NCBI RefSeq assembly: GCF_033807575.1
Contig: NC_084720.1
Span: 18,483,570-18,547,569, forward strand
DNA length: 64,000 bases
Reading direction: 5' to 3'
Source: Cydia pomonella
Taxonomy: Eukaryota > Arthropoda > Insecta > Lepidoptera > Tortricidae
In this document: positions 40,576 to 51,790 of the stretch, piece by piece
Numbering within the stretch: the first letter of the stretch is position 1
Layout: each line of letters opens with the position of its first letter
Made by a program: the position numbers and the translations under genes
The notes under the pieces: generated by a model
What the model was told of the DNA's origin: nothing
What the model saw: the letters and a program-made list of their open reading frames with translations, nothing else
Database searches by the model: none

Positions 40576-41014
40576 ATATATTATTTTTCTCATTTCATTT
40601 TTTCAATACACACCACGATTCGTCAACAAAATGACTCAATGGCTGAAGCCTAGGCCACGTGCAGCCAAAAATATTGTCATAAAACCATGACATCATATCA
40701 CGCTGTCGATATGTCGTCAGCAAGGTGACACGATAACAGTTCAGTGACACTTTATCGCGACCTCTGTATCACCGATATGGTTTAAATTGTACTTTGATTA
40801 GGGAAATACATTGCACGTTTGTGTGAATTTTTGTTTATGATTATTGTAATAAAGTTTTTGATGCGAATTTAGTGCCGAGAAATAGTTTATGGCAGTCAAT
40901 CTATTGTAGATTGTTGGCGAAACGCGAATGTGAAGGTTTCTCACCTCAGATAGACCGTATCCCTTTACAGTACGTACATTTATATCAAACCGGAATCGTA
41001 AAAAAATCGGTATC
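40576..41014. other. no gene seen
   Basis: No recognised coding frame or repeat; A+T-rich. Confidence 0.4.
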
Positions 41015-41118
41015 GGCAACGCGCATGTAACACCTCTGGAGTTGCAGGCGTCCATAGGCTGCGGTGACTGCTTACCATCAGGCGGGCTATATGCTTGTTT
41101 GCCACCGTCGTGGTATAA
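41015..41118 (+). mobile_element. LINE 3' terminus
   Basis: GGCAACGCGCATGTAACACC, GAGTTGCAGGCGTCCATAGG and TGCTTACCATCAGGCGGGC match the end of the 14572 family in plus orientation. Confidence 0.7.
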
Positions 41119-41129
41119 ACCGGAATGAG

Positions 41130-41420
41130 ATGTATTATTAGGGTTTGGTACCCAGAGGGAAAATACGGGACCCTATTACTAAGACTCCACTGTCCGTCTG
41201 TCTGTCTCATGAACCCTGATAGCTAGACAGTTGAAATTTTCACAGATTATGTATTTTTGTTGCCGCTATAACAAACAATACTAAAAATAGAATAACATAT
41301 TTTTTAAAGTGGGGCTCCAATACAACAAACGTGATATTTTTGCCGTTTTTTGCGTAATGCTATGGAACCCTTCGTGCGCGAATCCGACTCGCACTTGGTC
41401 GTTTTTTTTTTTCAATTTCC
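41130..41420 (-). repeat. GGAACCC-type noncoding repeat
   Basis: GGGACCCTATTACTAAGACT, GTCCGTCTGTCTGTCTCATG and ATGGAACCCTTCGTGCG are the minus-strand form of the repeat at 40200. Confidence 0.5.
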
Positions 41421-41778
41421 AATGTTTGTTTTTATTAAAGGAAAGGAAACCCGCATAAATATACCTCGAAATTTAACAATGAGTGTGATACAGTAATGTC
41501 GACTCTGACCACGCTAACTATGCAAACATTTGCCAGTAACAATGCATCACAATTGCTTGAAGTAGCATTTGGCATGAAAACTTATGTGGTCCGACTCTAA
41601 CTTATACCCTCATTATGATTTTTCCGCGGCCTTAAACGCTAGCGACTGCGCCAACAAACGCAGTGCATCTCGCTTGCTCCATTCTCAAAACGAGGGGGAT
41701 GCATTGTGAGTTTATGCAGACGCTAGCCAATATGTCCGTGTCAAACTCGAGGTAAGGATACTTTACTCATGTATTGAG

Positions 41779-41995
41779 ACAACCGGTCTGGCCTAGTGGG
41801 TATTGACTGCCTATGAACCCGATGGTCCTGGGTTCGAATTCTGGCATTTATTTGACTGCGAATAGCACAGATATTTGTTTTCGAGTCATGGATGTTTTCA
41901 ATGTATTTAGGTAAGCTAAGTACCCACAACTAGAGCTTTCTTGAGCTTATTGTGGGGCTTGGTCAATTTGTGTAAGAATAAGAAAAATCCTATGG
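41779..41995 (+). mobile_element. SINE family 1, diverged
   Basis: ACCGGTCTGGCCTAGTGGG, then the B box GGTTCGAATTC, and the end GTGGGGCTTGGTCAATTTG. The centre has lost about 50 bp. Confidence 0.75.
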
Positions 41996-42089
41996 TTATT
42001 TATTTATTTTTAAGGCGGCAGAATGTTACTTAAGATTTCTTACCACGATAAGGCCGTCTTTAACTACTAACGAACTATATATATTATAC

Positions 42090-42957
42090 TAGGGATGCAC
42101 GAATATTCGCATTCGCATTCGTATATACGAATTTTCGTATCATTTTACAGATGCGTCGGCTGCGCGGCAGCCCTAACAGCATTCTGAGCGTGTTTATGAA
42201 ACGCGAAAATGTCCCCGTGCTCAATTGTTGGCAGAAACTGCATGCAGTCACTCGGCCCGATTCGAAGAATGAAATACGGTAACGATAAGTTTTGGTTTAC
42301 ATAAGTTCTCATTTAGATATCGTTTGTAGGTCGTATAATTGACAGAAGCAGCTCGATTCGGGCAGCCAATGTCAATTTGACGTTAGAAATATCGTAGATA
42401 GATTTTATTAGGATCACAGCGGAATCTAAATACACGTCAATTTTGACATGAGTTTTGTTATCGATCATTTAAGGATCTTTCAAAGATCTTAAACGTGTCT
42501 TAATCATTCTTCGAATTGGGCGGAAAGTTAAGTTTTTAGTTTTAATTATGTCTCTTTTTATATTGTACTAACCATGTTTGGATTTTTAGTCTGAAATAAA
42601 TGGTTTTTTTTTTCTTTTTTAACATTAGCATTCGCATCAAATGAAGCGAATGTTTTGCGAATGCGATGGTGGACACGTGGTGTCCTGTCTCGTCGACTCG
42701 CGTATGGGCAGTGCGGGCAAACTGTTTTCAAATAATGCATTTTGACCAGTTGTCAACATTTTTCAACATCTTATATTCCCGTTCTAAGGTAACTATGGTT
42801 TATGTACTGACAGATTTTTTCTAATTAGGAATGATAATAACAACTACATATTCCCTAACATTCGTATTCGTATTCGCATTCGGACATTCGCATCCTGAAC
42901 ATTCGGATTCGCATTGCATTCGCGAATGTAAAGAATGCGACATTCGTGACATCCCTG
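42090..42957. mobile_element. hAT-like remnant, AGGGATG(T)CACGAAT termini
   Basis: The left end AGGGATGCACGAATATTCGC and right end (complement CAGGGATGTCACGAATGTC) are imperfect inverted repeats rich in GCATTCG. The flanks match in only five of eight bases, so the duplication is uncertain. It encloses the MITE at 42253. No transposase was found. Confidence 0.5.
42253..42523. mobile_element. 271-bp MITE nested in the hAT-like remnant
   Basis: CGGCCCGATTCGAAGAATGA and (complement) CCGCCCAATTCGAAGAATGA are terminal inverted repeats. An arm of the same family lies at 17055-17118. Confidence 0.7.
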
Positions 42958-42980
42958 ATCTATACCATAATTATATCATA

Positions 42981-43156
42981 AAAAAGTGGCGGTGACATAA
43001 TCGGACAGACAGACGGACATGACGAATCTGTAAGGGTTCCGTTTTTTGCCATTTGGCTATGGAACCCTAAAAAGTGGCGGTGACATAATCGGACAGACAG
43101 ACGGACATGACGAATCTGTAAGGGTTCCGTTTTTTGCCATTTGGCAACGGAACCCT
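42981..43156 (+). repeat. two 88-bp tandem units
   Basis: Each unit runs AAAAAGTGGCGGTGACATAA, CGGACAGACAGACGGACATG, TAAGGGTTCCGTTTTTTGCC to GGAACCCT. The units differ only at TGGCTAT versus TGGCAAC. They are the end of the GGAACCC-type repeat. Confidence 0.95.
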
Positions 43157-43461
43157 AAAAACTTAAAACATATGTAGAACGTTTAATCAGTGTAGGTATA
43201 AACACTAACAACAATTATCTGCAATAGGTATCCCATTTCATAGTTCAATGAACTCATATCTCGCACATGATGCCTGCCAGACCAAGTGACATAGTAGACA
43301 AGAGTTAGAATCACGCACATATCACACACTACTATGCTATTACGTACTAGCTTTTTCCCGCGAGTTCTCCTGATTAGACATTATTTAAAACCTTTAACGT
43401 GCTTTAACATTATTTTATCTCAAAAAAGGTTCAGTTTCAAAAGATTCATACTTGTACTTAA

Positions 43462-43894
43462 GAGGCTGTCAATACCTAAAGCGCGCACACTGTCTATTTG
43501 TATCGGAGTAAATGAGATAGCACTGACGCATGTTACTGGGCCTGGGCAAGGGAATAATAAGAAAAATATTTAAATAAAAAAAAGTGGATTATTAGTGTAA
43601 TATTTTACACAACCACGGTTTAGATATAAATGTTTTGAAATTGTGATTTTAATTGCAGACCCATAAGTCAAAAGAATAAAGACATAAAACCGTTTAATTG
43701 TGATTTTAAGACCAATCTTTGCAATTATTTTCTATCGAGCCGATTTCGTTCAATCATGTATCGAGTACAACCAAGGTCTTTGAAATATAATTAATATGAA
43801 CATATATTTTTCTTACTTGACTAAAACAAATAGTCTTTCTTAAAAAACTGTTTAAGTAACATCAGTTTCAAGGACATTGGGTGTTGACAGCCTC
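43462..43894. mobile_element. 433-bp MITE flanked by TTAA
   Basis: GAGGCTGTCAATACCTAAA and (complement) GAGGCTGTCAACACCCAAT are terminal inverted repeats. TTAA lies on both sides, suggesting a piggyBac-type target. No transposase. Confidence 0.7.
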
Positions 43895-44511
43895 TTAACA
43901 GAGCTTTACAACATTTAAAAAAAAAAAGTTTTTTTTAAGTATTCTATTCGACTTTGCGTTGTCTGTCGACTGAACTATTTTTCATCTATATTACATACTT
44001 ACTTATCTATGTTTATTTTAGAGTGAGTGCCTGATTTCTAAAAAAATACAGACAAACAAAAACAGGACCTACATTTTATGAGTAACTAATTTTCGTTGAA
44101 AGTACTAATTTTCGTATTTTTGAGAAAAATTGAGAGGAAACGTCCTATGGTATTGAATTCTTTGGAGGTATTTTTTTTTAATGTTTCTAATATTTTTAAA
44201 GCATGACGTGCCTATAGTGTTCACGTGCCCATGTCAAAACGTTTTTATTTGTCCTTCAGCTTCACGAATTTTCCTCTGCCCGTCCTATCTCATTAGAGTC
44301 GTGTGTGCTCGTTCACTGAAAAGATCGCTCCAAACTAGTACAGTCTCACAAATGTACTGTTTCGGTCTTTTAGTACATTTAGTACAGTAGTACACCGAGA
44401 GAAACTGAGCACAATAGTGTAACGTAATGATCTGTGCGGACGTTTTGTAAAGTAGTACTATTCAACATTTGTTATCTTGTTTACTCCCGTGCAGTTACAA
44501 CGGAGTGACGA
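43895..44511. other. no gene seen
   Basis: Unassigned. Short TAGTACA motifs at 44340-44400 echo the start of the repeat at 44512. Confidence 0.4.
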
Positions 44512-44722
44512 ATGTGCCCTCTCGCTCATACTAGCCGAGAGCCGTTCGGTCATCTTCGCGCTCGTCGTTAGTTCGGTTGGATAGCTCGAATTGCTTTGCT
44601 CAATGTCACTCCTCGCACCCGTCCCGTTTTGCGTGTAGTGTACTAAAATGTACTAAGAGCAGAATAATTAGGGAATAGTTCGGTCTAGTACAGCGGTAGG
44701 AATGGCGTTGACTTTAGTACAT
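44512..44722 (-). repeat. dispersed repeat, pairs with 36290-36482
   Basis: Minus-strand copy with AGCGGTAGACC-like end, TACTAAGAGCAGAATAAT and CTCGCTCATACTAGCCGAG. Class unknown. Confidence 0.65.
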
Positions 44723-45005
44723 ATTATACAAGTCTTTATCTCATAGAACATTATAGAACCTAAACGTTTGAAGCTAGATTATCAGACAACAGATAAAAGT
44801 TCACTCACATTGTTTTCAACGTCTATTGCGATATGCAAATTATGTTTAGATAACTACTTTAAGTGTGAAAATGTCGTATTTATATGAATTATTTTAAAGA
44901 GTTGTTACATTTTAATGTCATATGATTATATAGGTCAAAAGAACATTCACCCGGATGTTAGATTAGTGGATGAGGATTACTGTTATCAATATTTTACCTA
45001 TTACC

Positions 45006-45667
45006 TAGGGTTTCTGCTCGAGAATTCTCGAGACGAGAAATCTCGAGAAAATTGTCCTTCGTCGAGGCGGGAAAAAACTCAATGCCTCGAGAACTCGAGA
45101 AATAAATCTCCGTTATAAGTAAAAAGAAAACACGCGTATAACACATGATGTGTCTATAGTGTATTTCTTTAGGTAGGTAAATACATGTAAAACATTGTTT
45201 TTTTTTTATATATTTTCAGGTACTTAAACATTTATTAATTATTAGTTAACCAACCAAATAAAAAACTGCCTTGATCCGTCCCACATCGTTCTCTCTCATC
45301 TTTCTAATGCTAATCGTCGTAAAAAGTCGTCGGAGTGTTACTACATCATTTTAAAAAGTATTTTAAATTTGAAAAAGTTTGTCAGATCGAGTTAAATTAA
45401 TTGACTTGAATATTGTTTGTTAAATACCTAAAGAAATACACGTCTTTTTTGTTTGTTGTCGAATTTTAGATTATTACGTGCAATTTATGGTAATTAAAAA
45501 TTTACCATTTGTTGGATTATTGATCTCACCTTCTACTCCTATGCGTCTGATTTGTAATGAAGCAAAAAAAAAATAACATGGTGCTTTGTCCAACTTTTAA
45601 ATTTTTTCGAGATACTCGAGAAATCCTGGTCGAGAATTCCCGTGCCTCGAGAAACCAGAAACCCTTA
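45006..45667. mobile_element. hAT-type element remnant, 8-bp duplication
   Basis: The ends TAGGGTTTCTG and CAGAAACCCTTA are inverted repeats, each followed inward by CTCGAGAA-rich sequence. CTATTACC (44998-45005) and CTAATACC (45668-45675) match in seven of eight bases. No transposase frame was recognised. Confidence 0.7.
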
Positions 45668-45941
45668 CTAATACCTTTTACTGTTTATCACGTTTTAAAA
45701 TATCACATTTATTAGACGCATATGTGATATTTTATCACATGATTACATCACTAGCTCCTGTCTAATTGAAGATGAGACTATCTAGCGACCTACAAATGAC
45801 CTAGAACATCTAAGTAAATATTTTGGTAGATAATTTAATATAAGTATATTCTATGATGGTCATGAATATGAAAGCGTATGATGCTTTTAAATATCAAGGC
45901 TTCTTCGTAGGTTTTAATCAACAACTTAAGGGCCTAGGTAG

Positions 45942-46085
45942 CAGTGGCGGATCGTTCAAAGAACTCGATTCCCACCGGCTTGTCTAATTTCAGCCTGTTG
46001 AGTACTTTCATGATCGGTTCATAGAGAAAAGGAAATCAAAATTAGCTCCGGGTTCCCTACGAATATTTGTGACGCGCCGCCACTG
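45942..46085. mobile_element. 144-bp hAT-type MITE with exact 8-bp duplication
   Basis: CAGTGGCGG and CCGCCACTG are the terminal inverted repeats. CTAGGTAG is exact on both sides (45934-45941, 46086-46093). It interrupts the SINE A box. Confidence 0.9.
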
Positions 46086-46278
46086 CTAGGTAGTGTCCTG
46101 TGAAGCCGATGGTCCCGGGTTCAAATCATGGTATTTATTTGTGTGATTAGCACGGATATTTGTTCCTGAGTCAGGAGTGTTTTCTATATATTTAAGTATT
46201 TATATATTATATATATCGTTGTCTACAAGTTGTTATCGTTGGCGCTCGTACATACAAGTACCTACAATACAAGCCTTA

Positions 46279-46483
46279 AGGTCTTAGCACATTGTTACAA
46301 CTCAACAGCCACTCGACTCAAAATTAAATATTGTAATTAAAGCCTTATCTTGTATGTCCTATAGTACAATGTTTAAAATTTAGGTAACTGTCGGGTGGTC
46401 TACGCGTCGTCCACTCGTCGTCCAGTAAGGTGAACCAAAAGTGAGTTGCGTTGGTGTGGAATTAGTATAGTGTGCGAAGACCT
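46279..46483. mobile_element. 205-bp MITE with TTA duplication (PIF/Harbinger-type)
   Basis: AGGTCTTAGCACATTG and (complement) AGGTCTTCGCACACT are imperfect terminal inverted repeats. TTA is on both sides (46276-46278, 46484-46486). It splits the SINE near its 3' end. Confidence 0.75.
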
Positions 46484-46542
46484 TTATTGAGCTTAATGTG
46501 GGACTTTGACAATTTGTGTAATAATGTCCTATAATATTTATA

Positions 46543-47339
46543 TATCATTAGTTTTTATTAATAATATAAATAAATTGTTTTTATTAATACATAACATAAC
46601 ATAACAGCCCGAAAAGTGAGGTTAGTATTTTTTTTCTTGTCGTTTGTTTTTTTACTCGGCAATTTGAATGTCCCACTGCTGGGCAAAGGCCTCCTCACTT
46701 ATTTTAATGATTATTTTTCATACCTATACCGGTATATAATTGAATTTTATATGCGTTAAAGCAATTACTTATGTTTTATTATCAGTACACGGAAGATATA
46801 ATAACTACGCCAATAACGGGTTGCGTCACGCTTAATTCTAATTAACATTTACAATAAAATTGCACGGGAATTATTTCTAATTGTTAAAACGATGGTTTAA
46901 TGAATACTGTTGTGGGACGTTCATAAAATCTATTTTTAAATCCAGCAAATGAGTCAATAAGTGTTGAAGTTCCTCGTACGATGAAATTACGGTTTTAGTA
47001 TTCTTATTTCTAAGAATATAAGAAGATAAACGGCCAAGCCCCAAATTTTGATTAAGGCGTTTGTGAAGTTAGGGATTGTAGAGTTAGAAGCTTGGCTCTA
47101 CAAGAGATCTGATAACTTTTTGACAGTGCGAGCCTTATGGTTTCGTCTTGGCAACATTTTACATGGAAATGTCTTTGATGGGATTTCACTTCTTTTTGTA
47201 AGTTGCTTATGACAATCTTCCAGCCCCTAATTTTATGGGTTGAGGGTTTACTAATCAAAATCCTGTAATACGTATCTGGGGGCATTTTTTATACGATCTA
47301 CTTTTTTTATTGATTCCCTATTCAAACTTCAACCACCTT
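46543..47339. other. no gene; one LINE scrap
   Basis: GTCCCACTGCTGGGCAAAGG at about 46671 matches the end of the LINE at 52870. No other feature was recognised. Confidence 0.45.
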
Positions 47340-47650
47340 TTCTCTCTAACGCCCTTTTCACCCTTATGGCGTGATTGTGGGATTAAAAACCATGCTACAT
47401 CCTTCCCCATAGCAAAAACTATCATACCAAATTTCAACTAAACCGGTTCAGCGGTTATTGATTCCCTATACAAATTTCCACCCCCTTTTCCGCCCCTTGG
47501 GGGCTAAAAATTTCAAGATTTTGAATTTCTTTTGTTGTTTGTGTATTAATACTATTCAAAAACCAAATTTCAGCTTCCTAGGACTTCAGAAAGTACCCTA
47601 AGGGTTTTGATGATCATCAGTGAGTGAGTGAATGAGTCAGTAACAAAGAT
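47340..47650 (+). repeat. noncoding repeat with CAAATTTCA(G/A)CT motifs
   Basis: ATACCAAATTTCAACTAAAC, GGTTCAGCGGTTATTGATTC and ACCAAATTTCAGCTTCCTAG occur with a GTGAGTGAGTGAATGAGTC end. This type is common in Lepidoptera and noncoding. Confidence 0.5.
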
Positions 47651-47970
47651 AAAATTGGGGTTTTTTTATATGAATAAAATCTAATGTATCAGGGATATGC
47701 AATTGAAATACGTTATACTTAATAAGTCCACTATTGACATTAAATACACAACAAGAATTCTGTTTTTCTGGTATAATCCAAACCCGAGTTATTAGGGTTT
47801 AAAAAAAACGATGGAGCGCTTCGAGAAAAGGTAGTCCCTTGCACTTCGCTTTGCTCGTCTTGGCGGGGGCACTACCGTGCCCCCGATATAACTAGTAAGC
47901 CAGTATATGCATGGTCTATAAAACTTGGCAAACGTGTATGTAATTGTAAACATACATACCTTTTAAAGAA

Positions 47971-48196
47971 TACATGCGATACAAGTGCGAAAAATAGGAA
48001 ATTCGAAACGAGTGGCGATAAATTAAAACACGACCGAAGGGAGTGTTTTAAATCGACACGAGTTGCGGATTACCTATTCGCACATGTATCGTACAACGTT
48101 TTACAGTACATATGGCCCTTTAAATGTTGGACACAGTAACGTAATATGCTAATTTTCGCACTAGTGCGATAAAGTAGCACCATATGTACTGTAAAG
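47971..48196 (-). mobile_element. composite foldback repeat, copy 3
   Basis: It is the inverted form of 21552-21780, starting GCGATACAAGTGCGAAAAAT and ending GCACCATATGTACTGTAAA. It is not interrupted. Confidence 0.8.
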
Positions 48197-48289
48197 TATG
48201 TTTTAGGGAGAGCGTTTCAGGTAAGTGTTCATCTCAGTAATATACGTACCTAACAATGTAACCTAAATAAAATAAATAATGATAAATAA

Positions 48290-48627
48290 TCGGCCTAGAG
48301 CATGTCGGACCTTGCTCAGTGTAGGGTTTCGTAGTTACCATTCTGTCAGAACAGGCCAGATGGTACTCTGACATTGGGGACCTTTTACATCTCCAGATTT
48401 AATGTGTTTTTAACCATAGAGACTATACATCTCTATTGTATTGTAGTAATTATTTATTTTAAGATTATTATAATGTAATGTTTACCCAGGTATTGGCTGT
48501 TGTATTTATAAATGTTGTTATGTATTTTTCATGTCACTATATGATGTCACTATAAATGTTGTATTGACTTGTAAAAAAGCCCTTGAGGCCTACTTGCAGA
48601 ATAAATTTTTGAATTTTGAATTTTGGG
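48290..48627 (+). mobile_element. LINE 3' end with (TTTGAA)n tail
   Basis: TGCTCAGTGTAGGGTTTCGT, TTTTTCATGTCACTATATGA, CCCTTGAGGCCTACTTGCAG, AATAAA and TTTTTGAATTTTGAATTTTG form a typical LINE 3' region. It gives the uninterrupted version of the tail at 14150. Confidence 0.65.
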
Positions 48628-48689
48628 GGCTATCATTAGTAAGTATCATTTAGATACATAACAAGCATAATGGAGTACCTTTTGCAGTG

Positions 48690-49190
48690 TCTTTTTACTA
48701 AGAAGAGAAGATTCTTTGCAATAACTCAAAAACGGCTGAACCGATCATGTTCGGTATAGTTTTCATTAATTTATTTACTAACTTTTTGTTTCATGATTTT
48801 TTTTCATATTTTTTGGACCATTGGTTCAACATTAAAGGGTGGGGCATATTTGTTTTGCTTTCGGAGCGACTATTTCCGGAAATATTAACTTTAACAAAAA
48901 ATTGATTATGGAGACCCTTATTCATTTTGAAAGACCTATCCAATAATATACCCCACACTATTGAGTCAAAGCCCTTTTTCAAAAAATATCATTTTGTATG
49001 GGAGGTACCCTAAAAAAATTTTTTTGTAACTTTTACTATACCGTTCTGTCGCCATGCATGATGTATGTCACCATTCCAAATTGCAGCTTTCTAGCACTAA
49101 CGATCACGGAGCAAAGCCGCGTACGGACGGACAGACGGACATGGCGAAACTATTAGGGTTTCTAGGTTTCTACGAAACCCTAAAAACTGA
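48690..49190 (+). repeat. GGAACCC-type noncoding repeat, long copy
   Basis: ACGGCTGAACCGATCATGTT, TATACCCCACACTATTGAGT, GACGGACAGACGGACATGGC and GAAACCCTAAAAA mark the family. Its end differs (TTTCTACGAAACCC). Confidence 0.5.
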
Positions 49191-49664
49191 TATACAATGA
49201 CAGTAGCACTAATATGTTGCAGTTAGCACCTAAAATTAACCATTGTGTCTGTCTGTGTGTTAATTATTCTAAAAATAGCACTGTACTTTATTAAATGTCT
49301 CGCCCTAAAGTACACTGGACATCTGTTAACAACCTCAATGCTTCATAAAATCTATTTTTAAATGCGTCATTCGAACATTAAAAATATGGTCTTGATTTGA
49401 TATGACGCAGTATACGCTTGCAATTATACGGCGCGAACGAGATGCACGGATGAATTTCAAGATGAGATGAAATTGACATCAATTTGTAAGTTGACCTCCA
49501 AGTTTAATAAGCTAATAGGCAACGCATTTCCGTGAGTTAACTATGATTTATATCTATAGTAGGATCAGATTACATTTTATGGCAAAATGTTGTGTGTTTA
49601 TGTGTTCCTACGAAGGTAACGTATATTTTGCCTCATAACGACGTCAACCATTAGGGTACCGTAA
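49191..49664. other. no gene seen
   Basis: Unassigned spacer. Confidence 0.4.
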
Positions 49665-49728
49665 GACACACACACACACACACGCACACACACACGCACA
49701 CACACACACACACACGCACACACAGACG

Positions 49729-49806
<78 letters not shown>
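49665..49806. repeat. (CA)n microsatellite
   Basis: About 140 bp of CA units with scattered CG changes in the left half and a pure run from 49738 on. Open frames across it are artefacts. Confidence 0.97.
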
Positions 49807-49807
<1 letters not shown>

Positions 49808-49974
49808 CCAGTTTTGACAGCTTTAAAGCGTCTGGTAAAAGTCACCGCCAGCGGACATGGTCTGGCAATGTAAGGAGATTATTAATTTTATAATATTTTC
49901 TAAAACATAAATAAAAATCAGCCATGAGAATTTAAGAAAAGTTAGTAATATTTTTATCAATCATTTATCATTTT

Positions 49975-50518
49975 ACCACGGCTCTCAGGAGCCTGGGGTT
50001 CGTTTGACAAGCAATTCCCAGAATTAGGCACTAGTTTTTACGAAAACTACTGCTATTTCTGACCTTCCAACCAAAAGGGTAAAACTAGGCTTTATTGGGT
50101 GTAGTCCGGTTTGCTCATGATGTTTTCATCCACCGAAAAGCGACTGGTAAATATCAAATGATATTAAATTTCATACAAACGTTCCGAAAAACTCATTGGT
50201 ACCAATCACATTATTTAGAGGGCACGGTCATTGAATTTAACAATTTTCCGTATTTACAAATCTTTATCTTCATCCGGCGGAGCAGTGTCTTGAGCCTCTT
50301 TGAGATCCTTTTCGATATGTGTCATTGTGGGTCCATGGTGACTTCTGGGGGCACGAGCGCAGGCATAGCTACAAATTATAGGTTGCCATCACCAATCAGT
50401 TTGCGCGCCAGCCACAGGAATGACTTCTCCAAGTTGTAGTCTGACTGTACGAGCCAGGGTTTGAACCCGCGACCTCCGGATTGAAAATCACACGCTCTTA
50501 CCGCTAGGCTACCAGCGT
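49975..50518 (-). mobile_element. SINE family 2 split by a Ran pseudogene fragment
   Basis: Minus-strand order: head GCTGGTAGCCTAGCGGTAAG, B box GGTTCAAACCC, then after the insertion ACCAATGAGTTTTTCGGAAC, CTTTTCGGTGGATGAAAACA and GGAGCCTGAGAGCCGTGG. The split is at GTAC. Confidence 0.85.
50203..50446 (-). pseudogene. Ran: Ran GTPase C-terminal fragment, intronless
   Basis: The minus strand encodes YNLEKSFLWLARKLIGD, then FVAMPALVPPEVTMDPQ, and in another frame HIEKDLKEAQDTA with an acidic end DEDKDL and stop. These are the helix-5 region, the linker and the acidic tail of Ran, the small GTPase of nuclear transport. In-frame stops replace the residue after GDGNL and the one after MDPQ, and the reading frame shifts after that. 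Only about the last 60 residues and a short 3' UTR are present. It is not expressed as a protein. The flanks share GTAC (50199-50202, 50447-50450), which suggests a short duplication. No A tail is visible, so the route of insertion is unclear. Confidence 0.85.
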
Positions 50519-51631
50519 CCTTGTGCTACAATAAAAAAATACACGGTCACACATAACCCTTCCTTACACTCTGCCCTTGCGCACGCACAGCAATTAGGTA
50601 TAAACTTAATACTTTAAAATCGATCATGCTTGTAATGATTTAGTTATTGGCATTGGCCCACATGCATTTGAATTGTAATTGTAGTAGTATAGAACATAGA
50701 TTACATGCTGTAGATGGTGTAAGAAATTCACGAGTCGTGGTCAGCGCGCAGTGCACAGCTCCTGTGCTGATATGAAAGCGGAATCGCTCATTGCAGTCGC
50801 TTTCAGTTTGAGCATTACGGGTAAAGACATACTGTTTCCATTGGTAATATGCACAGGTTTTAATAATTATTTTGCGAGAAGGTACATAATACTCATTTAT
50901 TTGTATCCTATGGTTAAAGTTACATAGCTAGGGTGAGGTGAGTGACACTATTATAATCTAATAAAACTACTTCTACTAATAAAACTACAAACTACTAGTA
51001 ATACGAGTATTACTAGAATTATATAAGCAGTTTTCGATATATTCAAGGTAGGCGCACTTAGACGGCATGGTGCACTTCGCCACGCCTTACGTACTTTTTT
51101 TAAAAGCTCTTCTCAAAAATTTGCCGTCCCTTGACCCTGTTCATCCTGACCTGACATATACTCTGACGAATCCTACATCGAAACATGCAAGGCAACAGAA
51201 AGTGTGTCGCTGAAATTAATTTGATCTTTTTTTAAAGATTTTTATTATATGTATGTTAGTTGGTAAGGTATGTATCTAATATATAATAAATGATATTTAA
51301 TTTAATTTATATATTCATCTCACAGTGCATGTACATACATTGGAAAATACACCCGTAATAAGGACGCAGGATGTGACTGAGTAGTGTTGCTCTTAAGATA
51401 CTGCACATCTCATGCCTTAGCTTATCTGATGTGTATTAGGATGGTCCAACTAAGAAAAAATAAGTACAATACGTTTAATCTCCACAAGAATCCCGTTATT
51501 CTATTATGAAATAGTAATCTATGTGCCAAATTTGAACGCATTTGCTAATGATATAGTGGTCGATATGATTTTTATATTTGCGATAATCCCATACAAACAA
51601 AAATATATATCCTAAGACAAAAGTAAAATTT
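50519..51631. other. no gene seen
   Basis: About 1.1 kb without recognised repeats or frames. A 3'-end-like piece (TATATGTATGTTAGTTGGTA) lies near 51247. Confidence 0.4.
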
Positions 51632-51790
51632 TCAGCCGGCATTTATTTATTTATTTATACGTTATTGCACACAAAAAGAAAAATGTACAAATGGTGAACT
51701 TAATGCCAAAAGGCATTCTCTACCAATCAACCATTGGGTCAAACAGAGACATTTGTGTATTACACACTTATTACTAATAGATAAAACGTA
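51632..51790 (-). mobile_element. LINE 3' tail
   Basis: TTTATTTATTTATACGTTAT, TTGCACACAAAAAGAAAAAT and TGCCAAAAGGCATTCTCTAC on plus are the complement of a LINE 3' end with an (AAAT)n tail. Confidence 0.6.

Larger units (their letters stand above)
45925..46542 (+). mobile_element. SINE family 1 carrying two MITEs
   Basis: GGCCTAGGTAG is followed after the first insertion by TAGTGTCCTGTGAAGCCGAT and the B box GGTTCAAATC. The body continues to AATACAAGCCTTA, then after the second insertion TTGAGCTTAATGTGGGACTT. Removing both insertions gives a normal family 1 layout. Confidence 0.85.

Noticed and set aside
42090..42957. 8-bp target duplication for the outer hAT-like element
   Set aside because: Only five of eight flanking bases agree, which is not enough.
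49598..49845. Open frames of Cys-Val repeats
   Set aside because: They are translations of the (CA)n microsatellite.
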